DNA of 64,000 nt from Odontesthes bonariensis (Eukaryota > Chordata > Actinopteri > Atheriniformes > Atherinopsidae): NCBI RefSeq assembly GCF_027942865.1, contig NC_134529.1, positions 19,148,467-19,212,466 of the forward strand, read 5' to 3'. Below the pieces are notes generated by a model. That model ran no database searches, was not told where the DNA came from, and saw nothing but the letters and a program-made list of their open reading frames with translations. Below, in pieces: positions 10,401-24,541 of the stretch. Each line of letters starts with the position of its first letter. Position 1 is the first letter of the stretch. The position numbers and the translations under genes were made by a program.

Positions 10401-12559
10401 GCTCGGCAAAAAGACTAGGGTCCGACGCGGGTCGAAAGGCGAGTCGAGTTGACGCGGCAGCCCGGGTCGGCAGTGTGAACACAACAGCGGACACGCTAAA
10501 TTGGCGAATTAAACGCGGGTTATTCGGCAGTGTGAAAGGGGCTACTGTGTGCCCGTCAGACACCGGGCTGTACTTTGGTAATGAGTCGTGGAATACTTGG
10601 TTTAATGTCGATATTAACGGAAAGTTTGTGTTTGAATATAACTGTGGCTCAATATGCCAAAGCTGGAATCCGCAAAGGCTAATTTTTGGAAAATGTTTAG
10701 CCACAGTTTTCACTCCAACTCTAGAGGGAAATTTCTAACAGCAAAATAACTGAAATAGCGAGTTAGCTAAAAGTGTAAAATGTTAACTGTTAGCTCGTGA
10801 AGTTAGCTAACTAGCTTGCACTTTCAACCATTAACTATATTGAAACATAATGTCAGCATTACATGTTATATGGTTACATATAATGTCAAGTAATAAGTTA
10901 AAGTTTGAAAAAAAAAAAACAGTTAAAGTTAGTGGTTACAATGTTAGTTAGAAGTAACATGTTTGTGTGTTTGAAATGGTTAGCTAACTGGTTTCTAGAG
11001 TTGACCCAGCTCCTTGTGGTCAAATGCAAACTTAAGCAAAAACTTCTAATAGGTGAAAAAAAACATCATTATTGAAATAATATCCAATTTAGCATAAAAA
11101 ATAATAATGAAAAAAATACATGATGCTTAAGCGGTAACTCCTGTCATCCTGAATTTAGTAACTGTAATAATTATCTTCCAAAATGTTGATTTCTCCTTTC
11201 TTGCTGTAAATCATTAGCGATATGAGCTTTTCCTCCTAACAGTGTTGATCTGCTGTGGGTGAGGATATTCACTATAATCACTCAAGTATGCAGGCAGAAG
11301 TAATCTGCATCTCATGGAGAGTTGTGATTCTGTGTAGGCTCATGATCTTCTGTTCCTACTCTCGTCCTGGCTGTGGCATCATCCTCGTGCCACCTCCACA
11401 CACTCCATATGGGATTGGGATTAGAATAGCCCATAATCCTAGTGCTGTAAAAGAGAATTAGCAAAGCCAAAGCTCTGTGTCTGTGCTAAGTGAGCTTCAC
11501 TAAGAATAGGCAGGCACCTCGGATGTGCATTTTATGCTAATGCAATCACAACACAGGTCCCATTTAGTCGTGCCCACACACACACAAACAGCACTTTCAG
11601 AATCCATAAACTTGTTATAGATTTTTTGCTAAATCAAAACACATTGAGGCATAACTGCAGCCCACTGAGCCAGTGAAGTGTTTTAATCTCTGCTTGCAGA
11701 TGGTGTCTCTGGAATGACAGAAGAGCATCGGCTGACGCTCACAGGCTACATATACATGCATCAGTCCACTCTGATATCAATGTCCCCAACAGGATGGGAT
11801 GTTTGCCTCCGTTTCCCTTTTCAGGTGAGACCATTCCACAACACCAACAGTTTTGACAGTATGGCTTCTGAGTAAATGGTAAATTTTCAAGAATATGGTG
11901 TTTGAGTTTTTATCTTGTTTGAAAGCCAACTCTGCCCAACCAACTGACATGCAAAGAAAGACTGGTTTTCACTCAGTGTATATCCCAAGTGGCACAAAAA
12001 GCAAAAAAAATTAGTATGAATGACATGTTTGTAATGACAGCTGCCAGAGAACGAGAGCTACATGCAAAGTTCAGTACAAAACGTACTCGTCGAGTCTGGC
12101 AATGCTCCTCGGCCACGTTATTGGATTTCAGTTAAGTAATTATTTTTCGATGGATTCTTTTGACAAACCAGAAGTAAACCTGGAAACTTGCAAACCGTTG
12201 TGAACCACACGTGCTTGCATCCCTTTGTTTGTTTATCACGCCTGCATTTCTATCACTCATCCCAATTAATAGTGCTCAAAAACGAGCTGCAACCCCGTCC
12301 ATGCTCCGAGGTGAAAGCGGAAAAACTATCTGGATTTTAGGTTCTTTTTGTAATTTAAGCGCACTGACCCTTCAGTCGTCTGAACCGGCTCAGCTCTACC
12401 TGTCATGAAGTCCGTGTCTGGTGCCAGCAGGCAGTCGCCGTGGTAGGTCCCCTTCAGTGAAGGTCTTCTCAGCAGGCCGTGGGACGTCTCCTCCATCCCG
12501 AGGCCGTGGTCCACCAACTCTTCCATGTTTGTGTCCCCCTCCTCTGTGCCTGCTGCCAT
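4382..12559 (-). CDS. eml1: EML-family microtubule-associated protein, EML1-like, N-terminal exons only (5' partial gene)
   Basis: Five coding exons on the minus strand join in phase: 12559-12400, 7598-7404, 6224-6095, 5293-5192 and 4425-4382, all with GT/AG borders, giving 210 codons plus one base. The start ATG at 12559 sits in a strong Kozak context (GCCATGG). Exon 2 carries the N-terminal coiled coil, including the stretch LEQRMQMQEDEIQLLKMALA, which closely resembles the EML1 trimerisation domain. Exons 3-5 encode a basic Ser/Pro/Lys-rich linker ending in a serine run. In the family this part trimerises the protein and binds microtubules; the HELP motif and WD beta-propellers that follow are absent here and must lie beyond position 1. 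I chose EML1 over EML2/3/4 from remembered coiled-coil similarity (seen: DRLTYLEQR; EML1: DRIASLEQR), so family membership is firm and the paralogue less so. The first-exon peptide is not one I recognise and may be one of several alternative starts. Confidence 0.82.
5192..5293 (-). CDS. eml1: EML-like coding exon 4 (basic linker)
   Basis: 102 nt with a CTCTCCAG acceptor and a GTAAGA donor, phase 2 to phase 2. It encodes a Lys/Ser/Pro-rich peptide (for example SPLGSVKDSPCKTTKTRP), consistent with the microtubule-binding basic linker of EML1 and EML4. Confidence 0.75.
6095..6224 (-). CDS. eml1: EML-like coding exon 3 (basic linker)
   Basis: 130 nt with a TTTCCACAG acceptor and a GTAAGG donor, phase 1 in and phase 2 out. 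The peptide contains GARPVSLALPSRPPMV, which resembles the KARPLGQTLPLRT segment of EML1. A CA microsatellite lies directly upstream of the acceptor. Confidence 0.8.
7028..7360 (+). mobile_element. hAT-type transposon 5' fragment with BED zinc-finger relic
   Basis: It begins TAGGGCTGGGCAAG, typical of hAT 5' ends in fish, followed by a TTAACGC-rich leader. An ATG at 7193 opens a frame reading MEKGTKLLLGHFHIKV, then VICKHCQVELSS, then SSLKYHLK. That is the first part of a BED finger: the C-x2-C pair and the first His are present, and the second His is lost where the element breaks off. The rest of the transposase is missing. The fragment stops about 45 bases short of EML-like exon 2. Confidence 0.75.
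7404..7598 (-). CDS. eml1: EML-like coding exon 2 (trimerising coiled coil)
   Basis: 195 nt with an acceptor after CCTCCAG and a GTGAGC donor. It encodes the heptad-bearing coiled coil (about residues 66-105 of the model), followed by an alanine run from a GCA/GCT repeat. A hAT transposon relic begins about 45 bases past the donor. Confidence 0.85.
7605..9768. other. EML-like intron 1, downstream half, no gene recognised
   Basis: Intronic sequence. It holds short TG tracts (8964-8975, 9072-9090) and otherwise nothing I can name. The open frames here show no domain or conserved motif. Confidence 0.5.
9769..10543. mobile_element. 775-bp inverted-repeat DNA transposon, PIF/Harbinger-like, with antisense Myb/SANT relic
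   Basis: Perfect 16-bp terminal inverted repeats (AGCCCCTTTCACACTG at 9769-9784 and its complement at 10528-10543) are flanked by the 3-bp direct repeat ACT. The body is GC-rich with several GACCCGCGTCGA-type motifs. On the minus strand, starting near 10243, a frame reads MANWGDKEVRELLSLRAEDV followed by GTVKDGPLLEGLARKMGER. This is the start of a Myb/SANT-like ORF typical of fish Harbinger elements, and it stops early. The element is non-autonomous, with no transposase. Confidence 0.82.
10544..12399. other. EML-like intron 1, upstream half
   Basis: AT-rich intron with repeated GTTAGCTAACT-like motifs at 10750-11000. No gene or RNA was recognised. Confidence 0.5.
12400..12559 (-). CDS. eml1: EML-like coding exon 1
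   Basis: 160 nt: 53 codons plus one base, starting MAAGTEEGDT and ending at a GTAGAG donor. It is acidic with no recognised domain. Its phase (1) fits exon 2, creating an Asp codon across the junction, followed by a Ser/Ala-rich stretch as in EML1 and EML4. The promoter side (12560-12800) is not a CpG island. Confidence 0.72.
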
Positions 12560-14642
12560 GGCCCTGTGTGCTTTGACTAAGTATCCCTCAACCTCTCAGT
12601 TGATCTGATTCACCTTCCCTAGTCCAATAGTGACCACCCGCCTCCTGCTTTCCCTCCCTCGCCTAATGTTCTGTAAGGAGCGTGTGGGTGCTGGGAGAGG
12701 GTGATGTCACTCAGGCAACAGATTAAGGGCCCGGTAAGCCATCTGAAGCTCATGGGAGGACAGGACTAAGGGAGAAGGACATGTCATGGTGGAAAGGAAG
12801 GGAAAAAACTTTCATGTTAAAGACCCTCAAATTCCTGGGAGATAAGTTTCACAACTCCTTGTTAATGAGCATAGAGACACTGCTCCATGGTAAAAAAAAA
12901 AAATAATGGTGAGTGACAATTACTGATCTCGTGTTGAGGAAAAACATACTCCTGACAAAACACACACACAGCAGGGTGGGACCGAGCAATTTGCTGTGGT
13001 ATGCAAAGTTGCAGACAAGCACACAATTACACTCCCCAAAAGAGCTTACATCAGGCTACCATCCGGTGTGGTCAGCCCTGGTGTGCAGTAAGGATGATGA
13101 GATTCAGAGATTAGGGAGCAGAACTTGATTAATTATAGTCATCAAGAGGACAATAAGCCGGATGTGGTAATTAGACCTACAGAGAAAGAAACAGGGGCAG
13201 ACGAAAAGCTAGTTAGGCGATTGTGTTGGGGTCTCCTCCAGGGTAAGCTGGCGTTTTGTCGGTTCTGCAGTTCACTGGATTGATTCTTTCGCTAACAGAT
13301 GCTTCCATTTGCTGATCTGTCAGAGCTTTCTGGCCCCATAAAGCGAGCGCTCACTTCCCACAAATTAAAAAAAAAAACAAAAAAAAACTAGAACCGTAGA
13401 CTTGACAGAAGCATAAAGCAACGTTGAGAACATCAAACAGGCTTCTGTTCCTCCCATTCTTCTGCTTCCTCCGTCTCCTCACCGTCAGACTTCCTGTCCA
13501 CGTCAGCGTGCATTTGTCTCCATGCTGCACTGACGCAACATTCAGGTCATTTACTTTGGTGAGAGCAGCTAACCCAGATGGCGCAAATACTCCATTACGT
13601 GTAAAAGTCCTGCACCGAGTCGGACTCAAGTAAAAAGGTATATTTCCACCAAAATGTACCTCAAGAATCCAACTTGTTCGGGTATTCATCCACTTAACCC
13701 TGACCTCAGACTCATTCAGGCATAAAAACGTTGCCTAACTCAAGGAACCAGTGCTGTGTCCACTCATAACATCGCACTCTTAAAATTACTGTAAATTGTT
13801 GCACTGTTTTTAATTTCATCTTCCAAAGCATCCCAACTCATTGGAAATGTAATTTAACCACATACAGAGATTTACTCGGGCAGCATCCACATTAATATTT
13901 AGAGTACAGACCGTGTTGATGCCTCTTGCATGTTGATGAACACTGCAACGTCACATTGACAGTAGTCGCACTCAGTCTATCAACTTATCTACTCAACGAG
14001 AGGGCGCCGACATACACGAGAGGATTGTGCACTCAGCGCTTTAAAGAATAAAATATGGTATAAATTGCAGTAAGAGTATTTCGGGCAAACCAAATTAGAG
14101 CACTCGGAGCAGCCCCGGAGCACTTGACAGACCTCTCACGTCAACTAGTGTGACCGGTTATATGACACAGTAATCTTCTGGTCTTGCTGCCCTTATCCCT
14201 GTGCGAGACACTGGGGCCCTGCGGTGTGGTGGTGCACGTGTGCCACACATTCCTGATGCCCTGAGGCCTGAACAGGGATAAAGGCCAAAGGCAGATAATG
14301 ACATCGCTGATAAGAGGGTGTGTGGGGAAAAGAGATGGGAAACATGGAAGACGGGCAGTAGGATGTGAAAGCCTTCCTCCTGCTGTACTACGATAGACAG
14401 ATTATCTTGGGCTTTGTGGTCCGATTAAAACCAAAACGTTGAGGTCAGAGGAGAATTGGACGATGATCCACAGCTGGCGTCTCACTACCGGCCTCCTGTG
14501 GACATTCTGTAGTATTACAGCTGATTGGCTGTCAATCACATGCAACTAACTCTGCCTCTCCTTTCACTCACCAGAAGGTACTCTTTCAGTTAACTGTTCT
14601 TGGAAAGGTGAGTGTAATAACCTAATTTATAGACATAAAAGA

Positions 14643-14694
<52 letters not shown>

Positions 14695-15990
14695 TATAAT
14701 GAATAGTTCAAGAAATGTGCAATAAAAACCCACACTCAAAATTTTCACAAAGGATTTTAAAATTTATAAATATTCTCTCAACAGTACATTAAATCAGTGG
14801 GGATGATATATAATTCTTCAAAAAAACAAACAAAACAAAAATCCAAGATATCTTCAGAGAGCATGAAAAAGTGACGACAATCTGAGACACACATTTCTTT
14901 CTACTCCAAAAATATCTGTCTATCCCCCAAGTTTTTCCAAATATATCAAAATATATGCCGACAATAAGCATTAATACAGGCCACAGAGAAAGCAGAATCT
15001 CACAGGTTGGTCGGGTGCTCTTGTTTAATGGAGTGAACACACACACACGCGCAGAGTCTCACACACACACACACACACACAGACAGACATAAACGAGCCT
15101 CCTGTGAGGCAGCAGTAAAAAGGTTACTCAGTGTTTCATCTCTGCCACTGTGGACGCCGAAGAGTACACAGGAACGTTTTTTTTTATGAGAGCTAGTGCG
15201 GCCGCGTCGTCGTGGTAATGAGGGATGCAACTGTGCCAGTGCAAAGCTTGTGGGTACGCAAATGATAACACACAAACGAGTCTGCGCTTTTTGCAGGGAC
15301 TAGCATGGCTTAGCAAGACTTTCCTCGACTGCTTTTCCAGGAAGTTCCTGCATCCCTCTGGCTCTCTCTCTCTAGGGGTCAAATGGATCAATGCACATGT
15401 GGGAGAAGGGCAACGGTGGCCAGCTGACATGCATGGAAGGAGAAGCAGATCAGCCCGTCCTGAATTTGATCTACAACATCTACAGCAAGCACTGCAAAAC
15501 AGAGAACAACCGTTCTATTTTTAGCGCAGACTAATCATTTCAACACAATCCCTTAACCTGACACTTAGGCTTTTACAATGCAGCGTTTGATTTGTGGTGG
15601 GGGGGCGACTGGTCTCAGCTCAGCGTCCGAGGGAATCCTTCACCTGAAGCTCGTAGGACGTCCTGTCCTGGATGTCCCGTCTCGTATTTACTGCTCGTCT
15701 CTTTCCTAATGGGGCAAATCGATAACTGCTCAGGTGACCATGTTGCCATTCTCCCATTCAGCACACTTAAGGTCAGTCAAGTTTGGCAGGAGAGCCGCGA
15801 GTAGTCTCATTCAGCGGGTCTCAGATCAGACTTTCTTTTTTTTTTTTTTTTTTTTTCAGAGCACATCTGGCTCACCCTGCCGCTGGGGTGTAGCTCGGTC
15901 TGGTCTCCTACCCGCAATGTCAAAAAAAAAAAAACTAAACAAACAAGTTACGTTTCTGCCATCAACCTCACCGATTCTCTACACTCTTTA
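12560..15990. other. Intergenic region between the EML-like gene and BAHD1
   Basis: It contains the EML-like 5' UTR and promoter side (12560-12800) and no recognised coding exon. Microsatellites lie at 14645-14692 (AT) and 15040-15081 (CA), and a poly-T run at 15836-15858. Nothing else could be named. Confidence 0.5.
14645..14692. repeat. (AT)n microsatellite
   Basis: About 24 AT units, uninterrupted. Confidence 0.97.
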
Positions 15991-16104
15991 ACTTACAAAT
16001 ACAAATTATTTCTATCCCGGAACACCAAAAAAAACAAAACACAGGATATAGCTCATTAATCAGACACGGCTCGTCCAAATAAGTTAAATGAAGTTTTCCA
16101 TATA

Positions 16105-18975
<2,871 letters not shown>

Positions 18976-20404
18976 CTACTGCAGGTTCTTCAAGATGCGC
19001 CCGTAGCGGAAGTCGTAGACGTGCCGGCAGAGGTACACCAACTCGGGGTCGACGTCTGTGGGCACACAGCGGTGGGAAGGGGGGGCGAAGTCGGAGCGGA
19101 AGGGCACCATGCTGGCACTGCCAGGTGGGGCACCTTCGGCACGCCGCTTCACCAAGGCACAAAATCTGGGGAAAAAAAAAAAAAAAAAAATAAGTCAGAG
19201 GATGACACGCTAATGATCTCCGAGCAAATTTCAATGGTGCCGATGTGGCAGACGTGTGACTGCAGACACAGAACACCTGAGTGAATGTGGCCGCACGCAC
19301 TTACCTACAGTACTGGGCTAGTGGGAGAACATAGCATCTGTCTTCTATGCAGGCAACACTATTTTCATCCTGATGCCGAGAGGCGAAAATCTCATTCTGA
19401 AACCAACAGTGGGTGTACAGTGTCACATCACCAGAAGTTTCCCATCACGCTGAATGACAGCTGAAGAAAATGGCAACACTTTTCAACGGTGAGCACAGAG
19501 GCAACTAGAGTTGTTCGCGTGAAATAGGATTATTTCCTCTGTGCTTCTTACTTTATGAGCCGCCACAGAAAAGAAAATCCCGCTCCACTCAACACACACA
19601 CTGCTCCCTCCCCTTAACACGTCAGTGGAGAACATTCTGACATCTTTTTTCTTTCCCTGCTCTCAGTTTGTGAGGCTGAGGTCAGAGAGATACAATCATT
19701 TCTGGAATTGTGGTTAGACGATCAACAGTTTCAGGGCTGCTGAGAGAGATAATGATGTCTGCAGCAACAGTCGGTGTCTACATCACTGTGCACAATAAAG
19801 CAGTCCTCCCTACATTATTTTAGCACTCGGTGTATATCATGACATCTGGGAAGATTTAGAATACAGCGCACACACACACACACAAAAAGGATTTAATAGA
19901 AGTTCTGTAGCTCAGAAAAAATGTCTGCTTTTGTTAGGCACGATAAAAACTGTGTCTAACTAATTATCGTTTGCCTGCGTAGCTGCCGTTTACCCAGTGG
20001 GATAAAAATACATGCTGCAGTCCGATCAAGCCTCACCTCACAGTGTGTGCTGGGATCTCGGCCTCCCTGGGTGTGCTCGGGTCTGTAGTACCAGAAAAGG
20101 CTCATCATCAGCTCTCCTGAGGCCGCACAGAGAAACACACACGCACACAACACAACAGGTAAACAACCTCGGCCACATGTCCTGTCGACATCCACCCAAG
20201 CAATTGCATTCGTTTGTAGACCCCCCCCTCTCATCTCATTTTACCTGTTTTGGGGTCCTCCCACAGAGCCGATATCTTGGCAACGTATGGGAGGGATTTC
20301 TTCCTGGGGCCGGACCGGAGCAGCACAGTGTCTCTGACATGTATCACCTCCCCGTCCCTCTCAACTCCCTCGTAACACCGCCGCAGGGCAGTCTCGTCCT
20401 CCCC
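18976..20404 (-). CDS. bahd1: BAHD1 coding exons 3-6 (BAH domain)
   Basis: Exons 20404-20245, 20116-20037, 19396-19305 and 19165-18976 encode the rest of the BAH domain, in the order [53 protein letters not shown] and the C-terminal [17 protein letters not shown]. The stop codon TAG is at 18978-18976. Each junction preserves phase, and the residues at each join match the vertebrate protein. Confidence 0.96.
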
Positions 20405-23400
20405 CTGACACGGAGATGCACACATGCACTTCAAACAAGAGACTTTTTTTCTTACCTCCTACTGAGCAGCTGTGTGAATGCTCACACTTGGGGAAAGTAT
20501 TATCATGTGGTGGATTACAAGGAAAACATTTATTTTTAAATAAAAAAACAAAAAAACAAAAAAAACAAAAACAGCAAAAGGTGCTCTTAAATCTTTTGTT
20601 CACCTTCACTGTGAAAATATCTGCTCACAAATAACTCACCGCAATGAAGACCTCTCTCTCTGTGGGCATTCCAACAGGCCGCCAGCCGTTCGTGGCACGC
20701 CTGCGATTGATTTTCTTTTGTTTGTTGCTGCCGAAGCTCGGCAACGGTGACGCCTGTTTCGTCGGTAGCCGAGTACGGCCCATGGACAGGGAGCCGTTGG
20801 AGGCCTTGGTGTTCTGTGGGCATTCCTTGGCCAGCATTAACCTGGCCTGCGGCTGGTCTCGTCCAGACAGGGAAGTCAGCAGGTGGGATCTAGTCTGGGT
20901 GGAAGTGGGCGCGCTGGATAGGGGGCAACTGGAGATGGGCATGGTGGGGGGAACCACAAGGGAGGGGCTGTGATCACCCTGAGGGGAGGAGTAAGTCTCT
21001 GGAAAAGTAAAGAGTAGAAGCGGCACTTAGCAAAAGAACAAAATAACGCAATCTTCTATAAATACAGTCGAGTTCATGCTGCTGCCGCTCTGCATCGCCC
21101 CAAACTGACTTTAAACGAGTAATGACACGGGTCCCCTGGAAATCAGCTTTATTTTATCTTCTTCATCCGTCAAACGTGATGCATATATGCAACACATTTG
21201 CTGTGGGGAAAAATTAGACCAGTAGCACCCTATCAAGGTACATCTAAGACGGCCCCTCGAGCTGTAGAATCTTTCAAAGCTCAAGTCAACAACAAAGGGA
21301 CAGCATAAAAGGGAGAAGTTCACACTCGCTGGGTATCACAGCTGGTTTGAAGCGTATCATTTACAAAGGACTATTTTAGTTCTGCTCGTAATAAGTTGCT
21401 CCAGGTATCAGACCGCTATAAAAGCTTTCTTTCATTAGGTCACGAAGAAACCGGGAGAGAACCGATTTACAGGAGGCGCGCCTTTGTAGGCAACATTAGC
21501 TCCTCTGGGGTTCATTAACTGAAGAACATCTTTGCATCTGTGCGATGAGATTCTACAGCTGAATATCCAAAGTTTCAGGGCAAAAGGGAAACATTTAGGT
21601 TTCTGTCTGTAGTGGGGGGCCGTCAGTGACCAGTAGGCCTCCTTTACATGTAATCAAACAGTACTAACACATGTTGGCGGAAACACAATCATTGACTGTG
21701 TACGCCGATGGAAACTTTGAGAATATATTTGCATTCTAATAAAGATATGCACACAGAGCATGAAGGCTTAGCCTGGATATCCATCATTCAGATGCGTGCT
21801 GGTCGCGCTGGAAGCACAACAGTTTGGGCCATTTTTAATCATAATTAATCACACGTCCCTGAGTAGTTAACCACCATTATTTGCCAATTAGTTTAGATTT
21901 AATCAATTTTCTAAACAGTTTAATAATGATTTAAAAAAAAAAAAGTGGTCAGAGCTCTCTCGGTTTGGAGAATCAGGGAGGAATTCTAACGGGGAGCTGA
22001 GCTATCAGCTACTCAGAACAGAGCCACAGAGGAGCACATTTTAAAACACCTCAAAGCTAAAATATTTATAGACTACGAGAAAGCCCGAAAAAGAACGAAC
22101 ACTCTCCATCTTTTAAATCTCTGCCAACAACCAACTGTAAGCTGTCCAAAGCCAACAATGTTGAAACAACTGCACAGCAACGCTGCCGGTTTATCGGTGG
22201 AAGAAGTAGTGAGAAAGTAAATAGCTGCCTGATGCAAAAGCCGGTTCAGATAGTAAGACTTCGCTCTCCTCTGGCTGTTAGCTTAGGTCCCTCTCAGAAA
22301 CACTCAGATTCTTAAAAATTCTGAGTTCGAGTACTTCACACAACCCCACTTAAAAAAATATTGCAGCCAACCCCTTTAGGAGGCTGAGAAAAGCATTACA
22401 TTGATACTATCATTCTGCAAATGACCAGGTTGCAGGATAATTCTTAAGCAGATCTTATGCACCATTGCTGAGTTGATGGTTGATTGATGCAAAATCCCAA
22501 TGTTGGGAATCTCTGTCCCAGCTGAATTGGTCCAAATAGAAAATGCAAGTAATGAGCTACAAGATGTGTTACAGTAAAGCAACCATGCTGTGGTTAATTA
22601 CAGCATAATAATTACATTATGAGGTAACTGGAATCCTGCTCAAAATTTACTTTAGTGTTTTCATTACACTAAATACAGTCAACCCAATATATACATTCAC
22701 TTGCTTTATATGTCATTAGTTTCTAAATAGACTGCATCAGTGCATTATTACCCCATTAAATGTCTATTACATTACCACTCACCTGTTTTGATGCCGTGTG
22801 TGCATCCAGTGCATCCTGCGCTGAAGGAACATCCCCTGCTCGTGACCGGAGGCATCGCTCTGTAGGTGTAGCCGCCGATTCCGCAAGCATCGCCGTAGCA
22901 GGGCGAAGTCACTGAGTTGCAGTAGGCCGGGTGTGCGAGCCCCGTGGGGTGGGACACCTGCCGCCCCAGCAGCTTAGAGCCAGTCATACGATTAGGGCAC
23001 AAACCGGAGGGGGGGAAGTTGAGAGGTTGCGAGGCCAGGGTGGCTGAAGTGGCTCCAGTGTGTGTCGGGTGGGCGATGTGGACGTAGTAGCTGGAGAAGC
23101 AGTGGTCGGCTGTGCAGAGGCAAGGGTGGGGGCTGAGGGTGAGGGCTGTGTGTGGGTGGGAGTGTGTGAGTGACGGTGAGGTCACCAGGCACTCGCGCTT
23201 CACAGGGGTCATGGCTGAGTTAAGCGACTGATCGTCTGAATCTCCATAGGGCTGCTGGCCGAGAAAGAAGGCCAAGCGGTGGCAGTATTCCATGGAGCCC
23301 TCCGGGGGACAGCAGTAGTACGGGCTCAGCTCCGACTCCAGCTGCTCTTCCTTCACTTGTTTTAGGGGGTACGCAAGCATGCTGCGGGACTGGTAGCCTG

Positions 23401-24541
23401 GTTTGGTCAGCCGATGGGTGCAGCTGCTCGTCTCCCACTCTACCTTGGGCTCAAAATCGGCCTTCTTCTTGCAGGCTGTGCAGCCACTGGGCAAAGGTGG
23501 GCCTTTTTTTCCCTTCCGCTTCTGCATGCGTGCCTTGTGTTGTGGCTTTACCCTGGGGTGCTGCTTTAGAGTGGAAGCCCCTGCAGGAGCCACACAGTCT
23601 GAAGTGACGGTAGCCGTCGCCTTCACTCTCTGTTTACTGGTTGCAGAGGAACTAGTTAACTTCAGCAGCGCTGCGGCATTGAGTCCAGCCAACCGTCGGG
23701 GCGCAGGAGCATCCAAACGCTCCTGGCTCATCCAAACACTTTGATCACTTCGATTAACTTTGGGTTTCTTGCTCATTTTAGAGCCTCGACTCGGCTCAGG
23801 CTTGTTTGACGTGGACAGCTTACCGATGTTCCCTCGTGAAGCTTTCAGACCTGCAGGAACGCCACTTCTGGCTGGATCTGCATCCAGAGAAAGCCCTCCG
23901 TCCACAGACTCCTCTTGTCTCCGGGCCTGTTTAGCTGCCGGCTGGGCATCGGTCGGTCTTTCAAGCAGTAGGCTGTTGACTGCCTCAGCATTGAGAGAGG
24001 CCAGTCTGCGCTTACGCGGCTGCGGCTCTGCCAGCCCAACACCCTCAGCATAACTGGGACCGCTGGGCTTTAATTTGGTTTTCGGTGATGACTTTTTCTC
24101 TTTTCTTTCTCTGCTTTTCCCCTTTCTGGATTTGGATTTGCGACCAGCCTTTCGTTCCTTTTCTTTCGACCTCTCCTTTCTACGCAAGCTTTCTTCCAGT
24201 CGTGTAAGGAGGACGTGGCAGCTGAGCCCTTCCCCGTCCGAATTCCCAGCCCTCCCCCGCAAAGGGTACGACTTTCGGTCCCGTTTCTTGTCTCGCCTCC
24301 AGTCCAGCTTTTTGCTCCGATCTGACCTCTTGGTCCCCCCTCGCTTCTCTTTCATCCTCTTGGCCACGCCTTTCCCTTCTTTGACGACCTCGCTTATCTT
24401 CTTTGTCCTGCCGAATCGTAACGTGCGCTCAGGCCAGGCGCCGCCCATAGTGCCAACATGTGGCCAAAGACGGCTGCTGTCCCACCACTCGGCACTACCG
24501 TGGCTCTGCCTGAGGGAAGCGGTCTGCCTTGCGTGAGTCAT
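18976..24541 (-). CDS. bahd1: BAHD1, bromo-adjacent homology domain-containing protein 1
   Basis: Six coding exons join in phase: 24541-22783, 20998-20640, 20404-20245, 20116-20037, 19396-19305 and 19165-18976, totalling 880 codons with the stop (879 residues; human is about 780). I chose the ATG at 24541 (MTHARQ) because the family begins MTH-R and a splice acceptor lies just upstream at 24562. The first exon holds a Lys/Arg-rich region and two hallmark motifs, [19 protein letters not shown] (about residue 178) and [14 protein letters not shown] (about 280). The linker [12 protein letters not shown] leads into the C-terminal BAH domain, with [35 protein letters not shown] and the ending [13 protein letters not shown]. 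In vertebrates BAHD1 is a nuclear scaffold that promotes heterochromatin and gene silencing with HP1, KAP1/TRIM28 and SETDB1, and its BAH domain reads H3K27me3. All core BAH blocks are present, so the gene appears functional. Confidence 0.96.
20640..20998 (-). CDS. bahd1: BAHD1 coding exon 2 (linker and start of BAH domain)
   Basis: 359 nt with a TTTTCCAG acceptor and a GTGAGT donor. A Ser/Pro/Thr-rich linker ends in [20 protein letters not shown], the conserved lead-in to the BAH domain. Confidence 0.94.
22783..24541 (-). CDS. bahd1: BAHD1 coding exon 1 (large disordered N-terminal exon)
   Basis: 1759 nt, 586 codons plus one base, with a GTGAGT donor. It encodes the basic, low-complexity N-terminal two-thirds, including the LASLNAEAV and LAGLNAAAL motifs and a Cys-rich stretch near the end ([12 protein letters not shown]). 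Fully open with no frameshift. Confidence 0.95.

Noticed and set aside
10027-10738. Plus-strand open frames in the 775-bp element
   Set aside because: They are shadows; the recognisable protein relic (Myb/SANT-like) is on the minus strand.
23403-24536. Plus-strand open frames opposite BAHD1
   Set aside because: Antisense shadows of the GC-rich BAHD1 exon, without domains or splice signals.
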